Assembly: GCF_041146395.1 (NCBI RefSeq)
Contig: NC_090989.1
Span: forward strand, 244,022,843-244,086,842
Length of the DNA stretch: 64,000 nucleotides
Direction: 5' to 3'
From: Eulemur rufifrons
Taxonomy: Eukaryota > Chordata > Mammalia > Primates > Lemuridae
A program made the position numbers and the translations under genes. Positions 50,641-62,880 of this stretch are shown here, one piece after another. Each line of letters starts with the position of its first letter. Positions within the stretch are counted from its first letter, which is position 1. A model generated the notes under the pieces. The model saw nothing but the letters and a program-made list of their open reading frames with translations, ran no database searches and was not told the DNA's origin.

Positions 50641-53030
50641 ACTAGAACCTGAGAACACAGAGGAATAAGAAAGAAAAAAGGTTGAAAGTAGAGGTACTAG
50701 AAATCCAGATGTCCATGTCAACTTAATTATATTTAATGTTTGATCCATGCTCCTATCATATATATGGCATGTTTATAAAACCTCTATCTGTGTATATATG
50801 CACATGTGTATTATTAAAAGCTAGAACTATATTTCTTCTGTCTAGGTTAAACAAAGTTATTCATTCCTACATATTTATCCTCTGCAGATTCATCACTATC
50901 TTTAGCATATCAATGAAATAAACATTATATATTACATGGCCAAATTCAGTTCTTTGCTATATACAGGGCATTCAGTGAGATGAACTGTTTCCTTCATTTA
51001 CTTCCTCCGATATCTATCTATCTAGATTCGATGGTTAGCTAATCCCCTTATGACAAATGTTATTCCCACCATTGTAACTTTTCTCTGTACTACAAACAAA
51101 AAGCACAGTTTTTTGAACAGGCTATGAAAAATGTTACTGATTTACTAATGTGATAGACCATCTTTTGTGGATTATATAATTGTTAATTCCAAAATCTACT
51201 ACATCAATAATCATATTATGCTTCTGTTTAAATATGCATTTGCTTCATATAATTCTGCAGGCATAATGTAGTGATATATCACTATAGTATGATTGGGACA
51301 AATCTTCATAGCAATCATCTCTGTGTCACAGTGTAAGAAAGAAATGGAGAAGAATATTATGGCCTAAGATGGTCACTCCTAACTCTTACATATAAATCCT
51401 GAAAGTATCTCTTTCAAATTTAAGTACTTAAAATAAGGGAACCCTCAAAATGATTTTTTTAATAAAAAGTCTATATTTAAGAAATGTATTTTCTATATCA
51501 CTTAATATTGAGTGTATCTTAAATAGGTATAAAAGAAAAACAATTGCCAAATAATGAAAATAGATGGAAGTAAATGTGCTGTTAGATTATACTATCCACA
51601 GGTAAAAAGTGAGGAAGACAAAAGACGGATGCTGAGGGATGAAAAAAATCTAGCTATCATTTACATTTGGACACTTAGTAAAATCACAAGAAGATAGTGG
51701 GAGCTGTTCAAACCTGTACTCTGCAAAGCACATAGCTTAACCATTAGAAACAACAACAACGACAACAAACAAAAAATATGCAGCAAAGGAAAATAACAAT
51801 GAGCTTATGCCTACTATTATTTATAAAGAAACATTAGTAACGCTAAACTCAAGCTTACCGACAGTGGCAAGTAGCCGCACATTCTCATCTGCACCCTTAC
51901 AGCCTTTCTCCATAAATCTTTGGTTGCAACATTATGACCAGTAGGGCACAGCATCTAGCAGACTGAAAGGTCACTGCTTTGTTTATATGACTTTTATAAT
52001 CTGAAATTTCAACAGAATGAATCCCACAGCAGGCTCAAGTCCCTTCAGGGCTGCAGTCTTTTTGTGGTATTGTTTGCCTGTAGAAGTTCTCTGAGATAGT
52101 GCTTAGCATTTAGCATATGTTGACTCTGCCTGGAAAGGACATTGTATCTGCACAAAGCTACAATTTGGGGACCTAAAGGAGAACACTAGGGCAAGCCAGG
52201 GGCTCCTAGAACACCAAAATGAATTAGGTACAAACTCTTGTTTCTAAAAACTGTCTCATATTTTTCACTTGATTTCATAGTTTCTAGTTGCCCTGTGTGT
52301 GAGTTTACCTCAGCTCCTTTGTCTCCATCTCAAGTCAAAATATCACTCACATAAAGGTTGATGTTTGGAGGTTGTGGAGAAACAGTTTTTCAAATAGACC
52401 ATGTGGTAGTAACAGTGGGAAATAGGAAGAATGCATTAATTGTGGGTGAATATTAAATTTGACCTTGGAAAAATGATAAACAGAGCCAAACATCACAGCT
52501 CAGATATTACCCATATTTCTTTTACTCAGTAGTAGTGATTGCATCTTGTGAGGATACTTCCTACCCGGTGAACAATAATCGCACTGCTCGCAAATGGAGT
52601 GAAGTAAGCAGTGAGTGAGCTGGGGCTAGACAGGAGATGCGTCGTATTCTGGCAATGCAATAGGGATCCACAGGTATCACAAGGAATGGTCAGAGCTTAT
52701 CAGCTACACTTTAAAAAATTGAATCTAACCTTTCATTCATCAAACAGAACCCTATATAAATGTCAGTGAACATCAACATTCAATTAACATCGTGGCTTAT
52801 TCATCAATTAGGGATATATGGTATAAGGACTCCTGTGGCTCTTGAATCATAATTGTAGAGACCTTTCTTCAGCTGTCTTTAACTAGATAAGGATGTCACC
52901 TGCTGTATGTCAAACACCTTTACTTAATCTCTATTTTAGACACTTACATATAGTCCCTGAGTAACATAGTGGTAAGATCTCACACTGGTTTTTTGCACAA
53001 GAGGCTAATGAAGAATCGTGCCCTTTGGAA
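50641..53030. other. Repeat-poor non-coding block
   Basis: No gene and no repeat family that I can name in about 2.4 kb. 51840-52950 is relatively even in composition and could hold conserved non-coding DNA. Confidence 0.45.
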
Positions 53031-53058
53031 CCTAGAATAGATTGTAATCTATTCTAGG
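53031..53058. repeat. Perfect 12-bp inverted repeat, 4-nt spacer
   Basis: CCTAGAATAGAT at 53031-53042 is exactly complementary to 53047-53058, with TGTA between. It would form a tight hairpin as single-stranded DNA or RNA. Confidence 0.95.
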
Positions 53059-53073
53059 AATCTACTTACCAGC

Positions 53074-53097
53074 AAAATAAATAAATAAATAAATAAG
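53074..53097. repeat. (AAAT)n microsatellite
   Basis: About five to six perfect tetranucleotide units, 16 bases after the hairpin at 53031-53058. Confidence 0.9.
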
Positions 53098-53964
53098 CTA
53101 GGGGTAAAAAAGTTATTCCTTGCCTCTTCATGTGTACATTGTTTACCTACAAACATTTGTTAGACAGGGAAAAGAACAGTTATACTCTCCCGATATATCT
53201 GCATTCAACCCTTCCTTGGGGTGTACTTTTAATTCTGCAGCCAGGGTATTAGCAATATTAAACTGAAAATGTCACAGAATGTCAAATCTGAAAATGTCAC
53301 TAGGAAAGGGGAAAAAAAGATGGTGACCCTGTACCATCCACAGATGAAATAACTATGCCTCCCTGGTACCGTACAGTGTTTTTTTTTTTAGTGGGTATAA
53401 TTTTATACATTTTGCATCCTATTAATTTTCATGGCATCGATGGAGAAATATTAGAACAGTGAGAGTGCTGAAGACAAATTAACTCATCAATTACATGTAT
53501 GGGACGGTGGAGACTGAGTTTATTTCACCATTTCGAATTGCAATAAAACTGTAATTACTAACTCGTGGAATCTTCATGGAAATCTGCATTCATTACCACT
53601 TAATTTGAAGTCAGTGACTGCTGTATACTTAGCTTTTCTAATATCTGCCACCCAGTAAAAATAGGAGGAAACAGTTTAGAATTAAAGCAGCTGTCCCACT
53701 AAGTCCCCACAGAAACATTTTTGTAATCATGCGAACTAAATTTTGCCCATGACACCAGTGAGATTAGTTTGTACTTAAATAGTGCAGAAAAATGGAAAAT
53801 GAATATATTGTTTGTTCGAGGTTACTATTTCCTTTTTTGTAAAATGTCTCTTTTCTCCATCTCAGTGTTTCTGCCACTCTTCCCTCTTCTAGCCTTTCTT
53901 TACATATGCAAGTATAGCACAGAGACTTATTTCTTGCAGGAAGAATGGCCAAGGGGAAAGATGA
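53098..53964. other. Non-coding stretch, nothing identified
   Basis: The overlapping frames on both strands at 53764-54071 have no recognisable domain. Confidence 0.5.
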
Positions 53965-54150
53965 AGCCAGAAGATTTAGGTGCAAATTCTGTGCATGTCA
54001 CTTACCAACTTTATGGTGTTGAGCAAGTTATTCACTTCTTTGAAGCTCACTCTCCTCTTTTTATAAAATGAGGATTATCACACAATCTTACAAGGTTTAT
54101 GTGAGCATTAAGTGAGCTAATATATGCAAATACCCCTAGTGTAGTACTCA
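53965..54150 (+). mobile_element. MIR SINE, sense
   Basis: 'ggtgcaaattctgtgcatgt' near 53979, 'gtgttgagcaagttattcac' near 54016, 'ataaaatgaggattatcaca' near 54063 and 'gcattaagtgagctaatata' near 54105 follow MIR order. Confidence 0.8.
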
Positions 54151-56476
54151 ATATTTTAATGTTGGTTTTTCATCTTTTAATCTTCAAAGAACACTGAAAA
54201 TTATAGGTATTATATACCATGTCATAATTTATGGAATGAATTGAGTTTGCCTGACAATTTAGTATCTGGAAGGATCAAAACTGCATTTATTATACATAGG
54301 CCATTTGTTTTTGTTTTTGTGTCTTTAGTATGGTTGAAAAGCAAAGTTCTGTATAAATGGAAACTGATCTTTTAACTAAACATTTTTTCCTTGCTACTGT
54401 GAATTAATTAACTCTGAAAAGGCATTATTTAAATGTTGTTATGTATTTCTGTTTCTTTAGTCAGTAACTAGCACCTGGGTAATGATAGATCACAGATGTA
54501 AGGGGCGAGATAGGGACAGAAATCACCTGCGTTTTATATTAGGATCAGTGATGTTTTTCAAAAGTCTGTTTCTGTCATACAGGTTTTGATGTATGTGCAT
54601 GCAGAAGCAAAAGAAACAAGTGTCTATGGTGTATGCATTGTCTGATTGAGGAAATGAGGCAATAAAGCTCACTCTCTGATCTTAGCAAGAAAAAGAACAT
54701 AAAGCAGAGTTGTGGTGGGGACTAGTTACAAACATAAAATGCAAACAGAATAAATCTTTTACTTTGCTGATGGGTGCTTAGCTAATAATTCCAAAACTCC
54801 AACTGCATCAGCATTAGGTATGTTTGTTAATATCCTTAATGCTCTATTTCTCAGTCACTTTCCATTGTAGATATTTCCAAAGCTTGTCAGCACTTAGTAA
54901 CACAGTTAACTGAAGATAGGTAAGAATAAAACTAAATTCTATGTATTTTTTCATTAACTTGGCTATTTTCCGGCCTCTTTCCGTCCCCTTAAAAGATACA
55001 GATGTTGAATCAAGCCAGACTGGGAAAGTGAACATAATGCTTTCTTAAGCTGATCTGGCCAATTACATATGTGTTTCATAGGCTCAAATTGACCAACATA
55101 TAAGCAGCAAAACATTCGTATTGCTGGCTAAAACCTGTTGAACAAATGCCATGCCACTGATCTCAAGATGCTTGGGCTGAATCCCCGGAACAGAGCCAAT
55201 ACAGTGCAGAAAAAAAAAATCAAGGCGGGCAAAGATTTGATGATCTTTAAGACTCTTCCAGGTAATAATTGCTATCTGCAAAATTCAGGTTTCAATGAGT
55301 TAATACATGTAGAGCTCTCCCAAGAGCTCCTGCCACATAATAAGGTCTTAATTAATGTTAGCTATTATTATTACAATTCCATTTACCATTTGTATAGTAA
55401 AACTAGGGTACAGATGTCCACTAGAGAGTGATGATGTATCTACCTGCAAAAAATAAATGAAATGTGACTTTAGCTATATATGATATCTGATTGAAAATCC
55501 CAAGCAAGAAAGCTCATACTCTAATCTTACTTAGTATTGATTAGCCACAAGTATACTAGTTGATATGCACAATCTGTTATGTTGCTAAGAAAAAGGTAGT
55601 ATTTAGTGATAAAAAATTGGCTGTGTCATTTATAGATTGATGTTTGTTTACTCACCTGATTAAAATGCACATTTTTAATAAAAACCCAAAATAGAAAATA
55701 TTATACAGCAAAGACCACCTTGAATCTAATTCTTTTTAATTTCAAGAAGCTGTTGAACAACATAAACCTGTTGATCCTAGAGACTGGGAGTTGTTCATAG
55801 AGGTTTATTTGACAATATTTACATCTTATGCCTGGGCTAATTTAAGCTGTCCTTGCCATTGCCTGTCATACCATCTCTAGCCCCTGCACAACTCTCCCAC
55901 TCTATAATCTGAACTGTGCTGATATGATTCATGGAAAGCAGAACAATTAGTGATAAGAGTGTCTCTAAAACAAATGGCCTCTTTTGGATATTGTGAGTGA
56001 TTAAGAGTGATGGGTTTGCATTTTTCCTAGAAATATAAAGCCGTGTTGTTTGGCCCCTGCTTTAGTTGTCCTTGGAAGACAGTGTGAGAATATTTACCCC
56101 TGTGGCAGTATATAGGAAAACCCTGGCAGCACTTATTTTTAAGTGTTTTAAATGTATAAAACCCTTAAGCTCTCAAATTATCCACAATGTTTATTTCCCC
56201 TTTTCTCCTTGAATTTAGATTTTTCTATTGGCTTGTGTACTCCTGAACATCTTATAATTTTTTGACTTCTCTATCCTTTCCTTCTACATGCAGGCCTTTC
56301 CCATGATTATTTTCTTAAGCTTCCATTGCTCTCTTCCCCTCTCCCAATTGGACAATTTCCAGCTCTGTTTGACACATGTCCTTTGACCCAGCTTTTAAAC
56401 CGCCCTGAAGATATCTTTCCCTAGATATATCAGCTAATTATACACAACATATAAAATATCATATTTTCCCTTCACG
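54151..56476. other. Non-coding stretch with a MIR-tail trace
   Basis: A MIR-like 3' tail is recognisable at about 55285-55385 ('atgagttaatacatgtagag' then 'ataataaggtcttaattaat'). Otherwise nothing is classified. The 97- and 65-residue frames around 55084-55431 overlap each other on opposite strands and look fortuitous. Confidence 0.5.
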
Positions 56477-56502
56477 GTGTGTGTGTGTGTGTGTGTTTGT
56501 GT
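56477..56502. repeat. (GT)n microsatellite
   Basis: A GT dinucleotide run of about 26 bases with one T interruption. Confidence 0.93.
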
Positions 56503-56504
56503 AA

Positions 56505-57005
56505 TCAGCCATCATCTCTCACTTGAATTCAGAGACATTTCATGGCTCTTCCCCATTCTCAAGTTACTACAGCTGCCCTCTGAGGCTATGCTCAAGCCAT
56601 AGTTAACTAATTCGAGTTCCTTTTATATGTCTATTCTTTCTCAATTCTAGGTTTTTGCACATGCTACTCTTTATGCCTGGAATACTCTTCTCTCTGCTTT
56701 AATTGTCTTGTGTGGTTCACTCCTTAACCTTTTACTTCCAGACTAGATATTTTGTGTATGAAAAAGCCTTCTCTGACCATTAAAACTAGGCTAATACTCT
56801 TCCTGTGTGCACCCAAAACACTCTGGTCATCACTATCGTGGAACATCTCATATTGTATTGAAAATTTCCTTCTGTGTGTCTGTTTACTTCACAAGGATAG
56901 AATTAAGCTATAGATAATATTTGTGCTGTTCACCATTACATCCTGAGTTTCTAGCAAAACACATGACATATACTAGATGTTCAATAAACATTTGTTAAAT
57001 AGAGT
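56505..57005 (+). mobile_element. L2 LINE 3' end, sense
   Basis: Shows L2 order: 'gtttttgcacatgctactct' near 56652, 'tgcctggaatactcttctct' near 56673, 'aaaaagccttctctgaccat' near 56760, and the tail 'tactagatgttcaataaaca' near 56971 ending in 'tttgttaaat'. Confidence 0.85.
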
Positions 57006-58605
57006 CGTGGTTTGGAGTTGAAGTGAGTTCGGCAGAGAGGTTTTATTCTTGCCCAAGCTGTCCCTTCTGGTTTCTGGTGTGTTTTTAGAAGCCTGGAGCC
57101 TGGTGATGCTTGGCTGTGTCTCATGCTGGAATCTACATCTGGGACTCCTGAATACAACTGGTAAAGTTCTGACATAGAAGTGATCTGTGAGGCATGTCCT
57201 CTTTCAGGACCTTTGACCAGAATCCAGAGATTGAGAGAGGATACTGTAATTTCCAGGATCCTTCTGAGTAGAGAAAAACACTGAAATTCCCACTATAGGC
57301 CAGTGATGACCCTTGTTCTCTACTGCCATTTATTTGGCATTTAGAAAAATGCCATTAATCATTATAAACCTGTCTTTAGGTAAGCAATTGAGATCATAGA
57401 GAGTTTCTTGAATGCATAGAGAATATGGGCCACCATGTATCTGTCATGGATTCCACGATTTTGATGTCTTTATCAGTGTTATGCCATAATCATTTAAGGA
57501 TTATCCACCGTAAAAAGTTATCTATCTCCATCTATTGCCAATGTGTACAGTGGAAACTCACATCCATACACCTGCATCTGTCACAGGCATGCTATTTATT
57601 TCTTGTCCTGTCAATATCACCCATTTTTATTTACTAATTATATTGCTATAACTTATTCTCATATATCGCACATGTTTGAATGGCTCCTACTTTGCAGGCA
57701 TCATCACTGAACATAAAGAATGTTGTCTCTCATCAAAAGCATTCTCTTACTGTAGACTTACTAGGTAATGGAAACTTTTTACCCTTTTAGTGTGCTCTAC
57801 TAATTCTATAGAGGAGATTAGACACTTGGCTGTTTTCCTTTTATTGCACAAATTTGGATCTCACATATCATTCTGATGGATATAACCATTGTCTTTGCAA
57901 TAAAATCCCCACAAATATTTTATGGTCTGAATTCAATAGCGTTAAGAGCTTTCAATTTCTGAAGTCTTGCCCTGCTCTTTCTTAAACACAATAATCAATA
58001 GGCCCTGTGTCCTGAAGTAATATTTTTAAAAAGAGAATTCCATTGATAACTGTTGCCAAAGTCTTCCTTTAAAACTTGAAATTCTGTGATGAATTCATTT
58101 GTGTCAGTAACAGTCACATTCTTTGAATATTGTCTTAGTTCAATCTCTCTATATTATATTGTCACTTACTTATAACCCCGCCTTTCAAAAATTATTTTAT
58201 CTAGTTTCAAAGGTTAGGGCTTCTATATCTTTTAAAAATTCTTACTTTTTTGTTACATGGCAAATCAGAGAAAAGTTTTTATTTATAATTTTCTTTGAGA
58301 CACAGTCCTATTTTCCTTGCATAATTGGTGCCAATTCTTTCTACTTGTCTCCTCTTATTCCTCCTCTTTATTTTCTTCTCTTTCTTTTGTTTAGGAAACA
58401 TTATAATAGGCTTATACATGAGCCATAGGTAACTGCCCTTCCATATTCTTTTATATAACCTTTATGTATAACTCTTTCATTTGTACTTCTTGGTTCTTTA
58501 TTTGAGTAGATTATTTTATATTGTCATTATATCAGCATTTTTTTTTTCCTGCGACAGTGATTGAGTTTATACTAGTTGGGGGCAAGAGGTTTTGAGAGAA
58601 ATAAT
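57006..58605. other. Non-coding stretch, nothing identified
   Basis: No coding signal, RNA gene or named repeat. The 101-residue + frame at 58123-58428 is rich in phenylalanine and leucine, as expected from T-rich DNA. Confidence 0.5.
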
Positions 58606-58790
58606 ACAAATTCAAATAACAATATCTGTAATTGACTGAGTGCTTATTGTATTTCAGGTACTATGTTAAGGACTTTTCATACATTATCTATTTTAATCTT
58701 AACAGCCATCCAAATTTTTCTCTACTTTATAGATAAAGAACTAGAGTTCAGAGAACTTAAGTAGCCTGCCAAAGGACAACAATAACAAAA
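58606..58790 (-). mobile_element. MIR SINE, antisense
   Basis: 'tgagtgcttattgtatttca' near 58638 is followed by 'ctactttatagataaagaac' near 58723 and 'agagaacttaagtagcctgc', which is reversed MIR order. Confidence 0.75.
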
Positions 58791-58889
58791 CAGACTGACT
58801 CTATTTTGGAATTCTGAGGAATGGACAAAATGAAAGTCTAAGTCATAGAAACAAAGCTGTGGAAAGTCTCAAAAAGGATTCCTAGTCAC

Positions 58890-59756
58890 CAAATGAATGC
58901 TACTCTCCCCTGGTTTCCTGCCTGCACTGACCACTTCTCTCTCTCCTTTGTTGTCTGGTCTTCCTCTGCATATCCTTTAATGATTGGCTTGCTGTATGTC
59001 TCACTCTCAGATCTTCATCTCTGTTTTTGTCACTAGGAGATTTCATCCATTCTCATGATATTAAACACCATCTACACAATGATGAACCCCAATTGTATAC
59101 CTCTAGCCCAGAGTTTTCCCCTGAGGTCCAGACTTATGAATATTCAACTTCCAGTCTGGTATCTCCATTAACAAGCACTCAATATTTTATGGGTTAAAAT
59201 AGAGTGCAAGATTTCTAGTCCCCCAAAACTACTGCTCTCAATCTTCCTTATATCAGTAGCGTCACCACAATTTACTCAATAGATCAAGCCAAAACTACAG
59301 GAAATATTCTTGATTATTCCTTTTTCCAATTTAGATTTTTTTGGTTCTATCTCTAGTATATATCTTGAATCTATATACTTTTACTGATCATTATATCATT
59401 TTCCTTTGGTCCTTGCCCTTTTCTGCCTGCAGACCTTGCCCTGGAATGCTCTGTTGTTGATGTTAATGTATTTGGTAGGTTCTTCTTATTGGGGTCTCAG
59501 CTTAGAAGTAGACAGAATGTCCTCAGTGAGAACTTCTTTGATCATCCTACGTAGTCTCTCTCTCTCCTGCAACCCCACTCATTCTTGTCTCCCATTCTAA
59601 ATACTTACATTTTTACTTGTCATAATTTGCAGTATTTTGATAGTTATTTGTGTACTTGCTTGCTAGAATTAGACTCCCACAAAAATAGGGATGTGTTTCT
59701 CCATTGTATCCCCGGTTAACAGCAGAGGGCTTAGAAATTGTAGGTATTCAATGTTT
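58890..59756 (+). mobile_element. L2 LINE 3' portion, sense
   Basis: Clear L2 landmarks: a 'aattgtatacctctagccca' block near 59091, 'ccctgaggtccagacttatg' near 59119, and the tail 'tgtatccccggttaacagca' near 59705 with 'tgtaggtattcaatg' near 59739. Frames at 59406-59600 and 59691-59927 are inside or overlap it and are not genes. Confidence 0.8.
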
Positions 59757-59807
59757 CAAAAAAAAAAAGATTTGGGGGGGGCTGATAAAAGATCAGCCCC
59801 CCCAAAT
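59757..59807. repeat. Poly-A tract followed by G8/C7 hairpin
   Basis: A run of 12 A's is followed by a left arm at 59770-59786 containing eight G's and 'ctgat', a 5-nt loop at 59787-59791, and a right arm at 59792-59807 with 'atcag' and seven C's. The arms pair except for one unpaired G. It sits at the end of the L2 copy. Confidence 0.92.
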
Positions 59808-62129
59808 ATTAATTATTTATTGCCCAGCCCAATCTCTTTTCTGCTTTTAATGTTAATTTCTCCTTTTACCATTTCGAGTTTAGAAAAACTCACTTCCCAT
59901 TCCATGATAATTGTTGCCTTTTTATGAATAGAAATTTATAAGTTGCTCTCTTTATCACAAAGTAAGTGCCACAATGGTTTCTATAGGGTTCTACAATTAT
60001 CAAATATTTGTAATTATCAAATATTCCATTTTTGAAGCCCAGAGCTTTTTAATCTGACATGCACAGCTCCATCTTCTGAGTTTGTTTTTCTCTGGCTATT
60101 TCTGTTTCAATTTGCTGTGCTAGAAACTTGTGTCCACACAGGAACTGGCTCTTTTCAAATGCAAAGTTGCCTTGAAAATGATTGCAAAGAATTTCCTTCA
60201 GAATACCTCCTTACAAAGTTCCTACTGGAGCTCTGTTACAAGGAAATTTATAGCAATACCTGATTTTTAGGTACAAGAGGTTATTATACTGCAACTGGTA
60301 TGCTTCCTTAAAGATAACTATTCATTTTAAGGAATGCCTTATTTTTGTGTTTTTTCCCTCCTACTGTGAAAATAATGGTGAGTTCTTTTGAAATTTAAGA
60401 AATTTTTTAAATGTTTTAATTCCTAGGGCCTAGCATAGAGTAGGCACTCAAAAATATTGTGTGATAGAATTAATGAGTTGGCAAATAAACCATCCCTCAA
60501 TTTGCAGGAAAACTCTTTTATAACACAGTTCTGCCTCTCCAAAGCTTTGTTAATTATTACATGTGTTTTGCCAAAGAAATGGACTAGATAAAATATTTTA
60601 TGCTTTCAGCTAGAGTTTTTAAAATTGAGCATGTTTTGTAATGGCAAAGAAGAGAAAATGTCATTAATATAAGTACATGGAACTCTTCCAAATGCAGACC
60701 CTTGGAGTATTGTCAAATCTTCTTCTTACTAGCTGTTTAGAGTCTAGAATAAAAAATATCTTTTGGCTTTTCTCAAAAATTGAATGTCCACCTCTGTAAC
60801 CTTTGGGCTTTAACATTGTTAGAATTGATTGTTCCTAATCTTTGATGTCTCTTTTAGTTTTGTTTGTTTTTATGTTTTTTTTTCTCTAGAATCCCAGTGC
60901 CCTGCCACAACTATTTTTGTAAACCTGACCCCTTCATTTCTGTTATTTTTTTATAATTTTCTTTAGTGAGATCATATGCTTCCTCTGGACCTGGATCTTA
61001 CTTTGTCCTTGAACCTGGGCTAAAGAGAACACTGTAAATGCTAATGAATTCAGAGTTGTCTCCCTGGCGTTCCTTGAATCTTTCCCCTTGCTTTCTCCCT
61101 GCTGGCACTCTGCCTCTGTCTGAGTAGTTTACATTCCTGGAGGTCAAACTTTTTTGACTTTGGCTGCTCCTTTCTCTGGGGTAGAACAATGGTGGTGATC
61201 ATTTCTACAGATTTCTTTCGTGTGTCTGTTCCCATATATAAATGTTACTTAAGCTTTTCTTACATATAATAGGTTCTTTTACATCTGAGATGTAGAGTTT
61301 GGCATCAAAAGTGATATCTATCTATATATCTGTATCAAAAGTGATATCCATCTATCTTTAGATATCATCTCTCTTTGTTTCACAATTGTAGAAGCAGAGT
61401 TGAAGTTTCTATGCATTGAAAGCATGCCATTTGTCCTGAAATGCAACAAAAATAACAGAAAATAACAGAGATAAAAGTCTGCAGGGACAAACAGTAGTGA
61501 AGGCAACAGCAGCTGAGAGATGACACAAAACTTCAGGTGGAAAGCAGTTGGGTATGTAATGAATGAATTGGCAGAGCAGAAGGGGAACCCTAGGTGCCTG
61601 TAGAGAAGGATACCAGATAGTAGAAGGTCACTTTGTTCCCACTGGGCCTTGGGAAGTCCCTCAGGGTCTAAGGAATTAGGGGAACCACGTTCTGTGAAAG
61701 GCAAAATTTGGGGGAGAAAAAGTCAGGATTGGTTTATTTTTGTAAAAGAAGCAGTTAGAAATGTCAGATGCCTTTTCTCACCTCTCATAGCAAGACAACT
61801 AACTACTTCTCCAACCCTGAAGGACAAATTATATCTATTTTTCAGAGAAACTGACTTAGAAGGGATTTTGAATCAGGAGTCCCAGGCAAAGAGGAGGGGG
61901 CAAGCTTCCTTCCTGAAAGCAGAGGGCTTACTAGAATGTTTGCATGTCTAGTGATGGGAATGCCCCATCTCTTTACTTTGTCTCATTCCTTTAATGGTAC
62001 ATTATCATTGTTAGAATCAGACATTTGAGGGTCTTCCTTTGGCTTGAGACTCTATTAATTTATAGGGCAGCCCATGAATTAATGAGCCCAGTCCACGTAC
62101 AGAGTTCTATATTAGTTTTTAAAATTTTT
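59808..62129. other. Non-coding stretch, mostly unclassified
   Basis: Positions 60418-60475 look like an L2/MIR tail ('ggcctagcatagagtaggca'). A 30-bp tandem duplication lies at 61302-61361. The overlapping 128- and 100-residue frames around 61318-61951 lie on opposite strands and have no recognisable domain. Confidence 0.45.
61302..61361. repeat. 30-bp direct tandem duplication
   Basis: 'atcaaaagtgatatctatct' at 61304 recurs at 61334 with one change, a period of 30 bases. Local slippage or duplication. Confidence 0.85.
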
Positions 62130-62880
62130 CACTCCTCAATGTAAGTGAACAATGACCACTAGAAATTTGGGTAAAAATGTTAATGTTAAAAAAAAGAGAC
62201 AAAAACAAAGAGAAACAGTGAATAGAAGAAAGCATCGTAAAACTATGATTAATATTCTCAGAGAGATAAGAGAAATGTTGTACTCATCAAACAGAAACAG
62301 TATGCTATTAATCAAAGAAATACTCAGGGAATGAGCAGTGTTTCTTTGCAATTAAAAATATAATAGTTGAGAAAATCAAAGTGTTAAAAGAAAAAGTTGA
62401 TGTAATCTCCTAGACTGCAGAACAAAAAGACAAAGAGATAAAGCTAATAATCCCCAACTAATAGGAGTTTCAGAGAAAAAGAAGGGAAGAATCAGGTGAT
62501 GGCAACATCAAAGAAATGACAAGACCTTTTCAGGAAGTGAGAGTTATGAGTTCCTAAAATGAAAGGGCCCACCAAGCACTCAGCGAAATGGTTAAGAAAA
62601 GACTCACTCCAAGGCAACATAGCATATCTGAATTTCAAAAATAAAGAGAAGGACCTAGATGTTTTTAGAGAGAACAAGGGGTTATACATGATGGATTACG
62701 ATCAGGCTGGCATAGAACTTCTCAATAGCAATACTGGAAGTTAGAAGATACTTCTTCAAAATTTGGAATAGAACATGTTCCATGCAACCAAACTTTCAAT
62801 CAATCTGAGGATAAGAATAAAGACATTTCCAGACACATATGATGATAAAAATTTACTTTCCCATGTACCCTTTCTTAGAA
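62130..62880 (+). mobile_element. Old L1/HAL1 5'-region fragment, sense
   Basis: A-rich sense strand with the order 'acttctcaatagcaatactg' near 62719, 'ccaaactttcaatcaatctg' near 62789, 'gataagaataaagacatttc' near 62812 and 'aaaaatttactttcccatgt' near 62847, ending 'accctttc'. This is a recognisable part of old L1M/HAL1 5' sequence. Frames are short and broken. Confidence 0.6.

Noticed and set aside
61318..61951. Overlapping 128-residue (minus) and 100-residue (+) frames as genes
   Set aside because: They lie on opposite strands over the same DNA, one starts in a tandem duplication, and neither shows a domain.
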